The notes: a model not told the origin generated them from the sequence alone. DNA of 63,741 nucleotides from Thermococcus sp. (GCF_027011145.1 NZ_JALVAO010000040.1:1-63741), one strand, 5' to 3'. Positions 8,866 to 17,916 are shown, counted from the first letter of the stretch. Made by a program: numbers and translations.

Positions 8866-8886
8866 ATGCAAAACCGAGTTGTGACC

Positions 8887-10512
8887 ATGAAACTCAGGAC
8901 TGGTTGCCTCATCGCGGTTCCCTCCCTTGCCTTCCTCCTGATTTTCTTCTACCTGCCCCTAGCCGATATCCTACGGCTGGGCCTCTGGGAAGACGGCCCG
9001 ACGTTACGGTTTATCTCATCCGTTTTGAGCAACTCCTACCACCGCTGGGTTATCCTCTTCACAATCGGTCAGGCCGTGGCGTCGACCATTTTGACTCTCC
9101 TAATTGGACTTCCGGGAGCTTACATCTTTGCCAAGTACGACTTCCCGGGAAAGAGGCTAATCCGGGCCCTTCTGACGGTTCCATTCGTAATGCCCGGCAT
9201 AATGGTGGCCCTTGGATTTATCCTCCTCTTCGGAAAGGACGGGTTCATAGCACACCTGATAGGCCATGACCCCGGGATAATCTACACCTGGAAGGCAATT
9301 CTTTTGGCCCACGCATTCTACAACTTTCCGATTGTTGTTAGAATGGTCTCGTCGCTCTGGCAGAGGGTCAATCCCCACTACGAGGAGATGGCCAAAACGC
9401 TCGGCGCGAGGGGCTTTAAGCTCTTCTGGAAGGTCACCCTGCCCTTAATCTCGCCGGCGATATTTGCATCCGCAATGCTTACCTTCGTCTTCTGCTTCCT
9501 GAGCTTTTCCGTTCCCCTAATCCTCGGTGGTTACCGCTACGTTACAATGGAGGTTGACATCTTCTCGACGGTGATGACGCTCCTTGATTTCAGAACAGGC
9601 GCGGCCCTAGCAGTTATTCAGATAGCCCTCAGCGCGCTCTTCATGTACATATACCTTCGTTCCCTCGATGCCTACTCAAAAAGGGAAGAGCAGAGGGTTC
9701 TCCAGAGGCCGGCGAGACTTACACGTGAAGACCTTTTCAGCCTCGAGGGACTGGGAATAATCCTATATTCCACTCTCGTTTTCGTCTTCATCGTCGCTCC
9801 CCTGATTGCTATAGTATACGATTCCCTTCTCTATAACGGTCATCTGAGCCTTGAGAACTACCGCAGGGTTTTTTCCCCCGAGTATAACCCGATGTTCGGA
9901 ATCTCTACTCTCGGAACGATTAAAAACTCCCTCCTCTTCGGCTTCACAACCGTTGTCCTCTCAATCCTAATAGCCCTTCCTCTGGCGTATTTCCTCAACC
10001 GCTACGATTTCAGGGGGAAAAGGGTTCTCGACGTTTTCGTAATGCTCCCTCTTGCGAGCTCACCAGTAACGGTTGCCCTCGGCTACATCATGGCTTTCCA
10101 GTCAACACCTCTCTACTACACCTTCTGGATTGTGGCGATAGCGCATTCCGTGATTGCTTACCCCTTCGTCTTCCGCTCCCTTTCAACGGGGCTCGGTAAG
10201 ATAAAACGGAACCTGCGCGAGGCGGCCTTAACCCTCGGGGCCAATGAGTGGAGGGCCTTTTTAAAGGTCGAGCTCCCCCTCGCCTTCGGAAGCCTCCTCG
10301 TCGGGGCAATCTTTGCCTTCGCGATGAGCATTGCCGAGCTCGGCGCGACCTACATGCTTGCCAAGCCCGAATACACGACCATGAGCCTCGCGGTCTACAA
10401 GTTCCTGGGTGCGAGGCATTTTGGGAGTGCCTCGGCTTTATCCGTGCTCCTCATGCTAGTTTCGGCAGTTGGATTCCTGATAATAGAGAGGGTCGGTGAG
10501 GAGGTATGGTGA
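8887..10512 (+). CDS. ABC transporter permease, fused two-domain type (iron(III)/thiamine family)
   Basis: The gene encodes 541 residues with about twelve membrane helices in two homologous halves. Each half carries an EAA loop for contact with the ATPase: EEMAKTLGARGFKLFWKV in the first and REAALTLGANEWRAFLKV in the second. This FbpB/ThiP architecture imports iron(III), thiamine or polyamines; substrate undetermined. The start is placed at ATG 8887 because an upstream in-frame ATG at 8866 lies against the TATA box and would not be transcribed. It overlaps its ATPase gene by 7 nt. Confidence 0.85.
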   Translation: MKLRTGCLIAVPSLAFLLIFFYLPLADILRLGLWEDGPTLRFISSVLSNSYHRWVILFTIGQAVASTILTLLIGLPGAYIFAKYDFPGKRLIRALLTVPFVMPGIMVALGFILLFGKDGFIAHLIGHDPGIIYTWKAILLAHAFYNFPIVVRMVSSLWQRVNPHYEEMAKTLGARGFKLFWKVTLPLISPAIFASAMLTFVFCFLSFSVPLILGGYRYVTMEVDIFSTVMTLLDFRTGAALAVIQIALSALFMYIYLRSLDAYSKREEQRVLQRPARLTREDLFSLEGLGIILYSTLVFVFIVAPLIAIVYDSLLYNGHLSLENYRRVFSPEYNPMFGISTLGTIKNSLLFGFTTVVLSILIALPLAYFLNRYDFRGKRVLDVFVMLPLASSPVTVALGYIMAFQSTPLYYTFWIVAIAHSVIAYPFVFRSLSTGLGKIKRNLREAALTLGANEWRAFLKVELPLAFGSLLVGAIFAFAMSIAELGATYMLAKPEYTTMSLAVYKFLGARHFGSASALSVLLMLVSAVGFLIIERVGEEVW

Positions 10513-11510
10513 GTGTAGAGCTAAGAAACGTTGAAAAGCGCTGGGAGGGTTTTGAACTTCACGTTGACCTCTCCGTTAAAGACGGCGAGCTTCTCACTTT
10601 CCTCGGCCCGAGCGGTTGCGGAAAGACGACGACGCTGAGGATAATAGCGGGCCTTGAGAGGCCCGACTCCGGGAAGGTTCTCTTCAGTGGGAGGGACGTT
10701 ACCGAACTGGAACCCTACGAGAGGAACATTGGCATAGTTTTCCAGGATTACGCGCTCTTTCCGCACATGACCGTGTTTAAAAACATCGCCTTCGGCCTCG
10801 AGATGAGAAAGCTTCCAAGGGCTGAAATCGAAAAAAGAGTGAAGTGGGCCCTTGAGCTCGTGGGTTTGAGGGGGTTTGAGAACCGCTATCCCGAACAGCT
10901 CTCCGGTGGACAGCAACAGAGGGTTGCACTTGCCAGGGCCCTCGTCGTTGAGCCGGAGGTTCTCCTCCTCGATGAACCGCTCAGCAACCTCGACGCCAAG
11001 ATAAGGGAACGTTTGCGGTCGGAAATACGAAGAATCCAGCGTGAGCTCGGCATAACGACGATTTACGTTACCCACGACCAGGAAGAGGCTATGGCGATAA
11101 GCGATAGGATAGCCGTCATGAACGTCGGAACCGTTGAACAGGTCGGAAAACCTCTGGAGCTCTATTACAGGCCAAGAACAGAGTTCGTGGCACGTTTTCT
11201 CGGGACGGGTAACATACTGGAGCTCGAAGCCGAGAATGGAGTTGCGAGGCTCGGAAACCTTGAGTTCCGTGTTGGTACTAACGGAAAGGTTAGGGTGTTC
11301 TTCAGGCCGGAGAGCGTTATTATCACCGAGGGAAACGATGGGAAGGTCGTTGACTACGAGCTCCTTCCCGGCAGAATGAGGCTCTACCTCGATGTTGAGG
11401 GCCGTTCAATAATCGCCGAGCGCCCCCTGCCGGATTTGCCATTCGAACCGAATCACGTCCCTTCGAGGGTTGGGATAGTTGTAAGGTCTTTCTCCCTCCT
11501 CGGTTTGTAA
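10506..11510 (+). CDS. ABC transporter ATP-binding subunit (PotA/FbpC-like)
   Basis: The gene encodes 334 residues: Walker A GPSGCGKT at 34-41, Q-loop VFQDYALFPHM, signature LSGGQQQR from 132, Walker B LLLDEP at 153-158, switch H in VTHDQEEA, then a C-terminal regulatory OB-type (TOBE) region from about 240. It powers the two-domain permease encoded just upstream. No solute-binding protein gene is adjacent, so the receptor must be encoded elsewhere. Confidence 0.92.
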   Translation: MVSVELRNVEKRWEGFELHVDLSVKDGELLTFLGPSGCGKTTTLRIIAGLERPDSGKVLFSGRDVTELEPYERNIGIVFQDYALFPHMTVFKNIAFGLEMRKLPRAEIEKRVKWALELVGLRGFENRYPEQLSGGQQQRVALARALVVEPEVLLLDEPLSNLDAKIRERLRSEIRRIQRELGITTIYVTHDQEEAMAISDRIAVMNVGTVEQVGKPLELYYRPRTEFVARFLGTGNILELEAENGVARLGNLEFRVGTNGKVRVFFRPESVIITEGNDGKVVDYELLPGRMRLYLDVEGRSIIAERPLPDLPFEPNHVPSRVGIVVRSFSLLGL

Positions 11511-11530
11511 CAAATTTATGTTAAAAAAAG

Positions 11531-11575
11531 CTTTATAAATTCCAAATATAGCCTTTTTTGTGTCAATTAGGGGGG
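11531..11575 (+). promoter_or_regulatory. Promoter and ribosome site of the purine permease gene
   Basis: A TATA element CTTTATAAAT at 11531-11540 predicts transcription from near 11560. A run of six G (about 11570-11575) then serves as ribosome site for ATG 11582. This rules out the upstream TTG at 11558 as the translation start. Confidence 0.5.
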
Positions 11576-11581
11576 ACGCTC

Positions 11582-12955
11582 ATGAGATGGTTTGAGGAGT
11601 ACTTCCAGTTTGGAAGGTATGGAACCAACATGAGAACTGAAATCCTTGCCGGCGTGACAACTTTCCTCACAATGGCGTATATCCTCTTTGTGAATCCCCA
11701 GATACTCAGCGCTGCAATGGGTAAAGATGCGTTTAATTCGCTCGTCGCGGTTACTGCGCTCTCTGCTGGCATAACGACGATTATCATGGGCCTTTACGCC
11801 AGAAAGCCCTTCGCCCTCGCCCCGGGAATGGGACTCAACGCGTACTTCGCCTATACGGTTGCCCCCAAATACGGCTGGAGGGTTGCCCTCGCGGCAGTTT
11901 TTGTGGAGGGCTTGATTTTCATAGCGCTCACGCTGACAAGGGTCAGGAGTGCAGTAATCCATGCAATTCCAAAGAGCCAGAAGTACGCCATCGGTGCCGG
12001 AATAGGTCTGTTTCTCACACTAATTGGCCTGAACGACGTTGGAATCCTCTCGGCTCAGGTGGAGGGATCGAAGAACGCTATAATATCCCTCGGAAAGACC
12101 GTCCTCCTTTCGGGAACACTCAAGTTTACCGGACTTAACACGAGCGTTCTGCTTTCAAAACAGGTTCTCCTGTTCCTCTTTGGTCTCCTCCTAACTGGCG
12201 TTCTCATAGCTATGCGCATCAAGGGTGCCCTCCTGATATCAATCCTGACGACAAGCGTTCTCGGCTGGATTACCGGAGCGGCACCTTGGCCGGAGAAACT
12301 GTTCTCGACACCCACAATAAGCTACACCTTCATGAAGATGGACCTCCACGGTCTCATTAACGCCGGGGCCCTTGGTGTCGTCTTTGCCTTCTTCATGGTG
12401 GACTTCTTCGATACCCTCGGAACGGTAACGGGTCTCAGCGCCAAGGCCGGCTTCCTCACCAAGGACGGCAAGGTTCCGGACGCGGAGAAGGTTCTCCTCA
12501 CCGATGCGATAGGAACGACTCTCGGTGCCGTCCTCGGAACATCAACCGTTACCACCTACATCGAGAGCGCCGCTGGAATTGAGGAAGGCGGAAGGACGGG
12601 AATGACTGCCCTCGTCACGGGCCTGCTCTTCCTTGCGATAGGACTCTTTATTGCACCCTTGGCAAGTTCTATTCCAAGTTTTGCAACGGCCCCTGCACTG
12701 GTTATAGTCGGCTACTACATGCTCACCGCCCTTAAGGAGGTTGACTTCAGTGACCACACCGAAGCTTTACCCGCTTTCCTTGTGCTCATCACGATACCAT
12801 ACACATACTCAATAGCCGACGGAATAGGCGTTGGTTTCATAAGCTACACCCTTCTCAAGGTCTTCAGCGGCCGCTGGAAGGAAGTCCACCCGTTAATGTA
12901 CATCTTGGCCCTGGTTTTTGTGGCCTACTTTGCCTACCTCGGAGGTCTCTTCTGA
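11582..12955 (+). CDS. NCS2-family purine (adenine/guanine/hypoxanthine) permease
   Basis: The gene encodes 457 residues with 12-14 hydrophobic helices. Family segments include GVTTFLTMAYILFVNP, APGMGLNAYFAYTV, FDTLGTVTGLSAKAG and GTSTVTTYIESAAGI, as in the AzgA/PbuG branch of proton-coupled nucleobase carriers. It presumably imports purine bases for salvage. The gene is monocistronic, with its own TATA box and ribosome site, and is followed by a convergent regulator gene. Confidence 0.9.
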   Translation: MRWFEEYFQFGRYGTNMRTEILAGVTTFLTMAYILFVNPQILSAAMGKDAFNSLVAVTALSAGITTIIMGLYARKPFALAPGMGLNAYFAYTVAPKYGWRVALAAVFVEGLIFIALTLTRVRSAVIHAIPKSQKYAIGAGIGLFLTLIGLNDVGILSAQVEGSKNAIISLGKTVLLSGTLKFTGLNTSVLLSKQVLLFLFGLLLTGVLIAMRIKGALLISILTTSVLGWITGAAPWPEKLFSTPTISYTFMKMDLHGLINAGALGVVFAFFMVDFFDTLGTVTGLSAKAGFLTKDGKVPDAEKVLLTDAIGTTLGAVLGTSTVTTYIESAAGIEEGGRTGMTALVTGLLFLAIGLFIAPLASSIPSFATAPALVIVGYYMLTALKEVDFSDHTEALPAFLVLITIPYTYSIADGIGVGFISYTLLKVFSGRWKEVHPLMYILALVFVAYFAYLGGLF

Positions 12956-13011
12956 TTTTTATTCCTTATTATGAAGAAGAGGAATCGGCCATTAAACGAA
13001 AAGCGTTAAAA

Positions 13012-13443
13012 TCACTCGTCCAGTTTCTCTTTCAGAAACTGCTTGAGGACGTATGGGCACTGCTCCTGTATGAACTTCGCGAACTCCTTCATTCTCTTAA
13101 CGGTTACCTCGCTCACGTAATGCTCGAACTGGCAGGCGTCGCGCTCCGCTATCTCGGGTGGGATTCCTAGTATGTCAACGAAGAACTTCGTCAGGAAGAC
13201 GTGCTTTGAATAAGTTTCTTCGGCTATTTTTCTGCCTTCTTCCGTGAGAAGAATCCTGTCGTACTTCTCATACTCCACGAGGCCCTTTTCGGCGAGCTTC
13301 TTGAGGGCATCAACAACGCTCGGCGGTTTGACGTTCATTATCTTGGCTATGTCCTTCACCCTGATTACACCCTTGTTTTTGTGAAGGATGTACATTGCCT
13401 CCAGATACTCCTCCTCCCTCTTGCTGACATGCACGGCCCTCAC
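13012..13443 (-). CDS. DtxR/MntR-family metal-dependent transcriptional regulator
   Basis: The gene encodes 143 residues with an N-terminal winged helix (YLEAMYILHKNKG, then VKDIAKIMNVKPPSVVDALK and LVEYEKYDRILLTEEG) and a helical dimerisation and metal-binding part containing E and H residues (ERDACQFEHYVS). Family members repress metal uptake when bound to Mn or Fe. The GTG start follows a TATA-like CTTTAAG on this strand (about 13465-13473) by some 25 nt, suggesting a leaderless transcript. There is no SH3-like C-terminal domain. Confidence 0.85.
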   Translation of the reverse strand: MRAVHVSKREEEYLEAMYILHKNKGVIRVKDIAKIMNVKPPSVVDALKKLAEKGLVEYEKYDRILLTEEGRKIAEETYSKHVFLTKFFVDILGIPPEIAERDACQFEHYVSEVTVKRMKEFAKFIQEQCPYVLKQFLKEKLDE

Positions 13444-13481
13444 CGGGTTAGGGTTGCCAAAAACCTTTAAGTAGTTTTCCC

Positions 13482-13497
13482 AAAACTTAAAAGTTTT
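13482..13497. promoter_or_regulatory. Inverted repeat between dtxR-like gene and dph5
   Basis: The sequence AAAACTT-AA-AAGTTTT is a perfect 7-bp dyad with a 2-nt centre. It overlaps the TATA-like ACTTAAAAGT that would serve dph5 and lies just upstream of the regulator's own promoter. It could be an operator for the DtxR-type protein; this is inference. Confidence 0.3.
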
Positions 13498-13523
13498 AGG
13501 TAAATCGGCTATCGGTGGTGGCT

Positions 13524-14318
13524 ATGGCACTTTACTTCATTGGCCTTGGGCTTTACGATGAGAAGGACATTACACTCAAGGGCCTCGAAGTGGTGAGGAA
13601 ATGCGATAGAGTTTTTGCGGAGTTCTATACCTCACTCCTTGCTGGGACGAGTATAGACAGGATTGAAGAACTTGTAGGCAAGCCGATAGTGAGGCTAAAC
13701 CGGGAAGACGTGGAGCTGAACTTTGAGAAAATCGTTCTTCCAGAGGCAAAGGAAAAGGACGTCGCATTTCTGACCGCCGGCGACCCGATGGTGGCGACGA
13801 CACACCCCGACCTGAGGATTAGGGCCAAAAAAGCCGGAGTTGAGAGCTACGTTATCCACGCCCCGAGCATATACTCGGCGGTGGCAATCACGGGACTTCA
13901 GATTTACAAGTTCGGAAAGAGTGCCACAGTGGCCTATCCAGAGAAGAACTGGTTTCCGACGAGTCACTACGACGTCATAAAGGAGAACCGCGAGAGGGGC
14001 CTTCACACGCTCCTGTTCCTTGACATAAAGGCCGATAGAGGTAGGTACATGACGGCAAATGAGGCCATGGATATACTCCTGAAGGTCGAGGAGATGAAGA
14101 AAGCGGGGGTTTTTACACCCGAGACCCTCGTCGTGGTTCTGGCGAGGGCTGGCTCCCTGAACCCGACCATAAGGGCCGGTTACGTAAAGGACCTAATCAG
14201 CGAGGATTTTGGAAGACAGCCCCACGTCCTCATCGTTCCGGGAAGGCTCCACATAGTTGAGGCAGAATATTTGGTTGAGTTCGCCAATGCCCCAGAGGAG
14301 ATTCTGGAGGACGTTTAG
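13524..14318 (+). CDS. dphB: Diphthine synthase
   Basis: The gene encodes 264 residues. The N-terminus MALYFIGLGLYDEKDITLKG, the middle FLTAGDPMVATTH and the C-terminal RPHVLIVPG-like QPHVLIVPGRLHIVEAEYL match the SAM-dependent methyltransferase Dph5/DphB, which methylates the modified histidine of elongation factor 2 on the way to diphthamide. I chose ATG 13524, 3 nt after a GGTGGTG ribosome site, over the upstream GTG codons. Confidence 0.93.
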   Translation: MALYFIGLGLYDEKDITLKGLEVVRKCDRVFAEFYTSLLAGTSIDRIEELVGKPIVRLNREDVELNFEKIVLPEAKEKDVAFLTAGDPMVATTHPDLRIRAKKAGVESYVIHAPSIYSAVAITGLQIYKFGKSATVAYPEKNWFPTSHYDVIKENRERGLHTLLFLDIKADRGRYMTANEAMDILLKVEEMKKAGVFTPETLVVVLARAGSLNPTIRAGYVKDLISEDFGRQPHVLIVPGRLHIVEAEYLVEFANAPEEILEDV

Positions 14319-14358
14319 CGAAAGGTTTATATTTTTGTCCGCTCCCCATACTCCGGGC

Positions 14359-14436
14359 GGGCCCGTGGTCTAGTCTGGTTATGACGCCGCCCTCACGAGG
14401 CGGAGGTCCGGGGTTCGAAGCCCCGCGGGCCCACCA
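14359..14436 (+). tRNA. tRNA-Val (CAC)
   Basis: The acceptor GGGCCCG pairs with CGGGCCC, followed by discriminator A and encoded CCA. The anticodon stem CCGCC/GGCGG holds the loop CTCACGA with anticodon CAC. The T-arm is CCGGG-type with GTTCGAA. The tRNA is 78 nt without intron. It lies 40 nt after dph5 and directly before a gene-free, hairpin-rich stretch. Confidence 0.95.
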
Positions 14437-14622
14437 GTTACAAACTTCTCCTGCGCGAAGTTTGATCAAGGTTGGCATGTCATTTTTGAGGAATTGTAGT
14501 TTTAAGGGAGTTTATTCTTGTAGTTGCTTGTTTTGTTTGATGGAAAACCTGCTTTGAGTTTGAAATGTTTAGAGGACATGCAAACTTATTCTTGTTATTT
14601 TGGTGGAAGTTTATTTTTTGGT

Positions 14623-14645
14623 CAAACTTTGCAAAGCAAAGTTTG
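14623..14645. repeat. Perfect hairpin: 10-bp stem, 3-nt loop
   Basis: The sequence CAAACTTTGC-AAA-GCAAAGTTTG forms a perfect stem-loop. It directly precedes the 25-nt element shared with the tRNA-Arg downstream region. A similar but different perfect hairpin (GAAACTTTT/AAAAGTTTC) lies in that second region at 42131-42151. Confidence 0.7.
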
Positions 14646-14670
14646 CTTGCTTGTGCAAGCGCTGGCGGAA
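14646..14670 (+). repeat. 25-nt dispersed element, copy 1 (after tRNA-Val)
   Basis: This segment starts CTTGCTTGTGCAAGC, ends GCTGGCGGAA and contains the small palindrome GCTTG-TG-CAAGC. It matches positions 42329-42305 of the opposite strand in 24 of 25 positions. Both copies have the same orientation relative to the 3' end of the neighbouring tRNA gene. Confidence 0.8.
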
Positions 14671-14745
14671 GAGTAAATGCCTTTTTTAGATGAACATGCG
14701 GGTTTCTGGCCTATTGGCCATTTGTGAGTTTTTCTCTCTAGAAGA

Positions 14746-14760
14746 GCGTCCTTTGGACGC
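14746..14760 (+). repeat. GC-rich hairpin module GCGTCC-TTT-GGACGC, copy 1
   Basis: A perfect 6-bp stem with a TTT loop, followed by CAAAAAC. The related hairpin GCACCC-TTT-GGGCGC followed by CAATAAA occurs at 42052-42038 on the other strand. The paired changes keep the stem, which suggests selection for structure. Confidence 0.6.
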
Positions 14761-14952
14761 CAAAAACAAAGGTGAAACCCCTAAGAAGGCTTCGTTTAGT
14801 GTTAAACCCTAACTTGAGTTGCTTTTTGAGTAGTGCACGGCTAAGCTAATTTGCCCTTCTTGAATGGCAAGGGCCAATTTTTGGCCAAGCTTTGGGCAGG
14901 TATAGTTTGTTCACCTGCACGACGTTTGCTTTGCAAAAAAATTTTACACTTT

Positions 14953-15017
14953 CAACCCTAAAAAAGGGTTGCAGGGTTCGAAAGCCTTTTAAATAGTCTT
15001 CATAAGCTCCCTCCAGC
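14953..15017 (+). promoter_or_regulatory. Promoter of the S10/spc ribosomal superoperon
   Basis: The TATA element CTTTTAAATA at 14986-14995 predicts transcription from about 15017, 34 nt before the first gene. Just upstream, CAACCCT-AAAAA-AGGGTTG (about 14953-14971) is a perfect 7-bp inverted repeat that could be an operator. A GAGGGGAA ribosome site precedes ATG 15051. Confidence 0.5.
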
Positions 15018-15050
15018 TTAGGGGAGACAGTAGGGACAGGATGAGGGGAA

Positions 15051-15818
15051 ATGGCCTGGCACGTCTTTATTCCCGATTCCCTGCTTGAAGAAACAGACGA
15101 CCCGAAAATTCGAACATACAAGGTCGGACAGGTTGCAAGGGCCTGTGCAATATTTGGCGTCGAGCATATCTGGATTTACAGGGCCGGCGGGAGAGACGGA
15201 AAGTTCATAAAAACCGTCCTCGAGTACATGGAAACTCCCCAGTACCTCAGGAAGAGGCTGTTTCCCATAATGCCCGAGCTGAAATACATTGGCGTTGTCC
15301 CGCCCCTTAGAACGCCTCATCACAAACTCAAGGGAAAACCAAAGGTCGGCGAAATACGTGAGGGCTACGCCTTTCGAAAGGGGAAACGGGTTTACGCGGA
15401 CATCGGCCTCGACGAGCTGGCAATTGTTGAAGGGAACGTGGAAGGCAGGGCAACGTTCAGGATCGTTTCAACGAGGCCTTTGAAGGTCGTGCTGGCGAAA
15501 CCAGTGGAATATTGGGGTTACAGGGTTCATTTAAGTGGAAGGTCACTGGCGAAAACACTTAAAAAGGCTCATCTGGATTTGGCAATCGCGACCTCAAGGA
15601 AAGGTCGCGACGTGAGAAAGGTCCGTCTTCCCCCGCTCGATGGGGAAGTGGGTATTGCCTTTGGTTCGCCGAGGAAGGGTGTTATGGAACTCCTCGGCGG
15701 TGAGTACGACTTTGACTTCGTGCTCAACACGATTCCAAATCAGAAAACTAAAACCGTCCGTACTGAGGAGGCTCTCCTCGCCACGTTGGCGGTATTCAAT
15801 CTCATGAGGAGGGATTGA
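15051..15818 (+). CDS. SPOUT-family RNA methyltransferase (COG2106), first gene of the ribosomal operon
   Basis: The gene encodes 255 residues. It begins [20 protein letters not shown] and has the alpha/beta SPOUT pattern with an inserted OB-like part (about 95-150) and a C-terminal knot region containing [16 protein letters not shown] and [20 protein letters not shown]. Relatives are putative RNA uridine-N3 methyltransferases. Position directly upstream of uL3 is common in archaea, which suggests action on rRNA; that is inference. The next gene starts 1 nt after its stop. Confidence 0.8.
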   Translation: MAWHVFIPDSLLEETDDPKIRTYKVGQVARACAIFGVEHIWIYRAGGRDGKFIKTVLEYMETPQYLRKRLFPIMPELKYIGVVPPLRTPHHKLKGKPKVGEIREGYAFRKGKRVYADIGLDELAIVEGNVEGRATFRIVSTRPLKVVLAKPVEYWGYRVHLSGRSLAKTLKKAHLDLAIATSRKGRDVRKVRLPPLDGEVGIAFGSPRKGVMELLGGEYDFDFVLNTIPNQKTKTVRTEEALLATLAVFNLMRRD

Positions 15819-15819
15819 G

Positions 15820-16860
15820 ATGGGAAAAGTTCACAGACCAAGGAGAGGTTCACTCGCCTTCAGCCCGAGAAAGAGGGCTAAAAGCGTAGTTCCAAGAATC
15901 AAGAAGTGGCCGAAGGACAGTGAGGTCAGGATGTTGGGATTTGCTGGCTACAAGGCCGGAATGACCCACATCCTCATGATAGACGACAGCCCAGGACTTA
16001 CCAAGGGGAAGGAAATATTCGTCCCTGTGACAATAGTCGAGGTTCCACCGCTCTTCGTCTACGGAATAAGGGCCTACAAGCAGGGTTACCTTGGGCTTGA
16101 GACTGCCACAGAGGTCTGGTTCCACGAGCTCAACGAGAACGTAAGGAGAAGGATAAAGACCCTGCCCAAGAACTACAATGAGGAAGCCTTTAAGGCCAAG
16201 CTCAGCCAGCTTGAGGAGCTTGTGGAGAGCGGTGAGATAGTTGATATCAGGCTTCTCGTCCACACCCAGCCTTGGCTCATCAAGCTCAAGAAGAAGCCGG
16301 AAGTCATGGAGTATGCCATTGGTGGCGACGACGTTAAGGCCAAGTTCGAGTACGCCAAGGAGAAGATAGGCAAGGAAATAAGGGCTAGCGAGGTTCTCCA
16401 CGAGGGTGAACTCCTCGACGTCATAGCAGTCACGAAGGGTAAGGGAACCCAGGGGCCGGTTAAGAGATGGGGTGTTAAGGTTCAGTTCCACAAGGCCCAG
16501 CGTGCTGGGAAAGGTAGGCATGTTGGTAACCTCGGTCCTTGGCATCCAGCCCGCGTCATGTGGACCGTTCCACAGGCCGGTCAGATGGGCTTCCACCACA
16601 GAACCGAGTTCAACAAGAGGCTCATCGCGATAGGCGAGAACGGGAAGCTTGAGCTTAACGGCAACGAAATTGAGATAACCCCCAAGGGCGGCTTCCCGCA
16701 CTATGGCATCGTAAGGAGCGACTTCCTCATGATTGAGGGTAGCGTTCCCGGTTCCTTCAAGAGGATAATTAGGGTTAGACCCGCCATAAGGCCACCCAAG
16801 AAGAAGCCGCCCGTTGAGAGGCCGCAGATAACCTACGTCAGTAGGGAGTCCAAGCAGTGA
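15820..16860 (+). CDS. rpl3: Large-subunit ribosomal protein uL3
   Basis: The gene encodes 346 residues with the N-terminus [20 protein letters not shown], the conserved [14 protein letters not shown] and the peptidyl-transferase-facing loop [20 protein letters not shown] and [20 protein letters not shown]. It is the archaeal/eukaryotic long form. First ribosomal protein of the S10-type cluster, transcribed with the SPOUT gene. Confidence 0.97.
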   Translation: MGKVHRPRRGSLAFSPRKRAKSVVPRIKKWPKDSEVRMLGFAGYKAGMTHILMIDDSPGLTKGKEIFVPVTIVEVPPLFVYGIRAYKQGYLGLETATEVWFHELNENVRRRIKTLPKNYNEEAFKAKLSQLEELVESGEIVDIRLLVHTQPWLIKLKKKPEVMEYAIGGDDVKAKFEYAKEKIGKEIRASEVLHEGELLDVIAVTKGKGTQGPVKRWGVKVQFHKAQRAGKGRHVGNLGPWHPARVMWTVPQAGQMGFHHRTEFNKRLIAIGENGKLELNGNEIEITPKGGFPHYGIVRSDFLMIEGSVPGSFKRIIRVRPAIRPPKKKPPVERPQITYVSRESKQ

Positions 16861-16870
16861 GGTGAGATAA

Positions 16871-17638
16871 ATGAAGGTTAAGGTCTTTAACCTCGAAGGC
16901 GAGCCCGTTGAGGAGATAGAGCTCCCCAAGGTATTTAGCACACCCTTTAGACCCGACCTCATAAGGCGTGCAGTCATCGCTTCCTGGACCCACAGGATAC
17001 AGCCCCAGGGAAGGGATCCGCAGGCCGGTAAGAGACGCGTCACTGAGAACATCGGAAAGGGCCACGGAATGGCGAGGGTCGAGAGGATAAAGACACCACC
17101 GAGGTTCGCGGCCTTCGTTCCCTTCGCTCGTGGTGGGAGGAGAACCCACCCGCCGAAGGTCGAGAAGATAATCTGGGAGGACATCAACAAGAAGGAGCGT
17201 AGGCTTGCTATAATGAGCGCCATCGCTGCCACCGCTAACCCCGACCTCGTGAAGGCAAGGGGGCACATTATAGACAACGTTCCAGCCTTCCCACTCGTCG
17301 TCGTTGACGACCTTGAGAAGGTCTTTAAGACGGCACAGACCAGGGAGATATTCAAGAAGCTCGGCGTCTGGGACGACATTGAGAGGGCCAAGAGGAACAC
17401 CAAGATTCGCGCCGGAAAGGGTAAAATGCGTGGCAGGAGGTATAAGAAGGCCAAGGGCCCGCTCATCGTCGTGGCCAAGAACGAGGGCATCTTCCAGGGA
17501 GCGAGGAACCACCCGGGTGTCGATGTGGTCACCGTTGACAACCTCGGCGTTGAGTTGCTCGCCCCGGGAACCCACCCCGGAAGGCTTACCATCTGGACTA
17601 AAGGCGCTATAGAGAGGCTTAGGGAAATCTACGGGTGA
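16871..17638 (+). CDS. rpl4: Large-subunit ribosomal protein uL4
   Basis: The gene encodes 255 residues with the long internal loop [20 protein letters not shown] and GGRRTHPPK that lines the exit tunnel, and the archaeal [19 protein letters not shown]-terminal half. The ATG follows a GAGGTGAG ribosome site 10 nt after the uL3 stop. Confidence 0.97.
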   Translation: MKVKVFNLEGEPVEEIELPKVFSTPFRPDLIRRAVIASWTHRIQPQGRDPQAGKRRVTENIGKGHGMARVERIKTPPRFAAFVPFARGGRRTHPPKVEKIIWEDINKKERRLAIMSAIAATANPDLVKARGHIIDNVPAFPLVVVDDLEKVFKTAQTREIFKKLGVWDDIERAKRNTKIRAGKGKMRGRRYKKAKGPLIVVAKNEGIFQGARNHPGVDVVTVDNLGVELLAPGTHPGRLTIWTKGAIERLREIYG

Positions 17639-17644
17639 TGAGAG

Positions 17645-17905
17645 ATGGACCCCTATAAGGTTATCATAAGGCCTCTCGTTACCGAGAAGGCCGTTTCGCT
17701 TATCGAGAGGGAGAACAAGCTCACCTTCATAGTTGACAGAAGAGCCACCAAGGCCGACATCAAGAGGGCCGTGGAAGAGATGTTCAACGTCAAGGTCGAA
17801 AAGGTCAACACCCTCATAACCATGAGGGGCGAGAAAAAGGCCTACGTCAAGCTCAAGCCCGAATACGATGCGAGTGAAGTGGCCGCGAGGTTGGGATTGT
17901 TCTGA
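17645..17905 (+). CDS. rpl23: Large-subunit ribosomal protein uL23
   Basis: The gene encodes 86 residues, [20 protein letters not shown] with the central [20 protein letters not shown] and the end [20 protein letters not shown]. uL23 sits at the tunnel exit and docks SRP and the translocon. Gap to uL4 is 6 nt. Confidence 0.97.
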   Translation: MDPYKVIIRPLVTEKAVSLIERENKLTFIVDRRATKADIKRAVEEMFNVKVEKVNTLITMRGEKKAYVKLKPEYDASEVAARLGLF

Positions 17906-17916
17906 GGTGATGTGAT

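Larger units (their letters stand above)
14437..15050. other. 614-nt gene-free AT-rich stretch with many hairpins
   Basis: No convincing coding frame occurs here. The stretch is T-rich on the + strand, unlike the GC-rich genes on both sides, and carries at least four perfect short inverted repeats: 14623-14645, 14649-14660, 14746-14760 and GGCCAA-TTT-TTGGCC near 14869. Two of its modules recur after tRNA-Arg(CCT) at 42.0-42.3 kb. Its right end holds the promoter of the ribosomal superoperon. It may be a relic of an integrated element or a structured RNA locus. Confidence 0.6.

Noticed and set aside
8866-8886. Upstream ATG of the ABC permease
   Set aside because: It abuts the TATA box, so it should lie upstream of the transcription start.
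14846-15121. Reverse-strand open frame of about 91 residues before the SPOUT gene
   Set aside because: It runs through the ribosomal operon promoter and into the SPOUT gene, without start signals or recognisable protein pattern.
15850-17592. 580-residue reverse-strand open frame opposite uL3 and uL4
   Set aside because: It is antisense to two certain ribosomal genes; long mirror frames are common in GC-biased codon usage. No family pattern.
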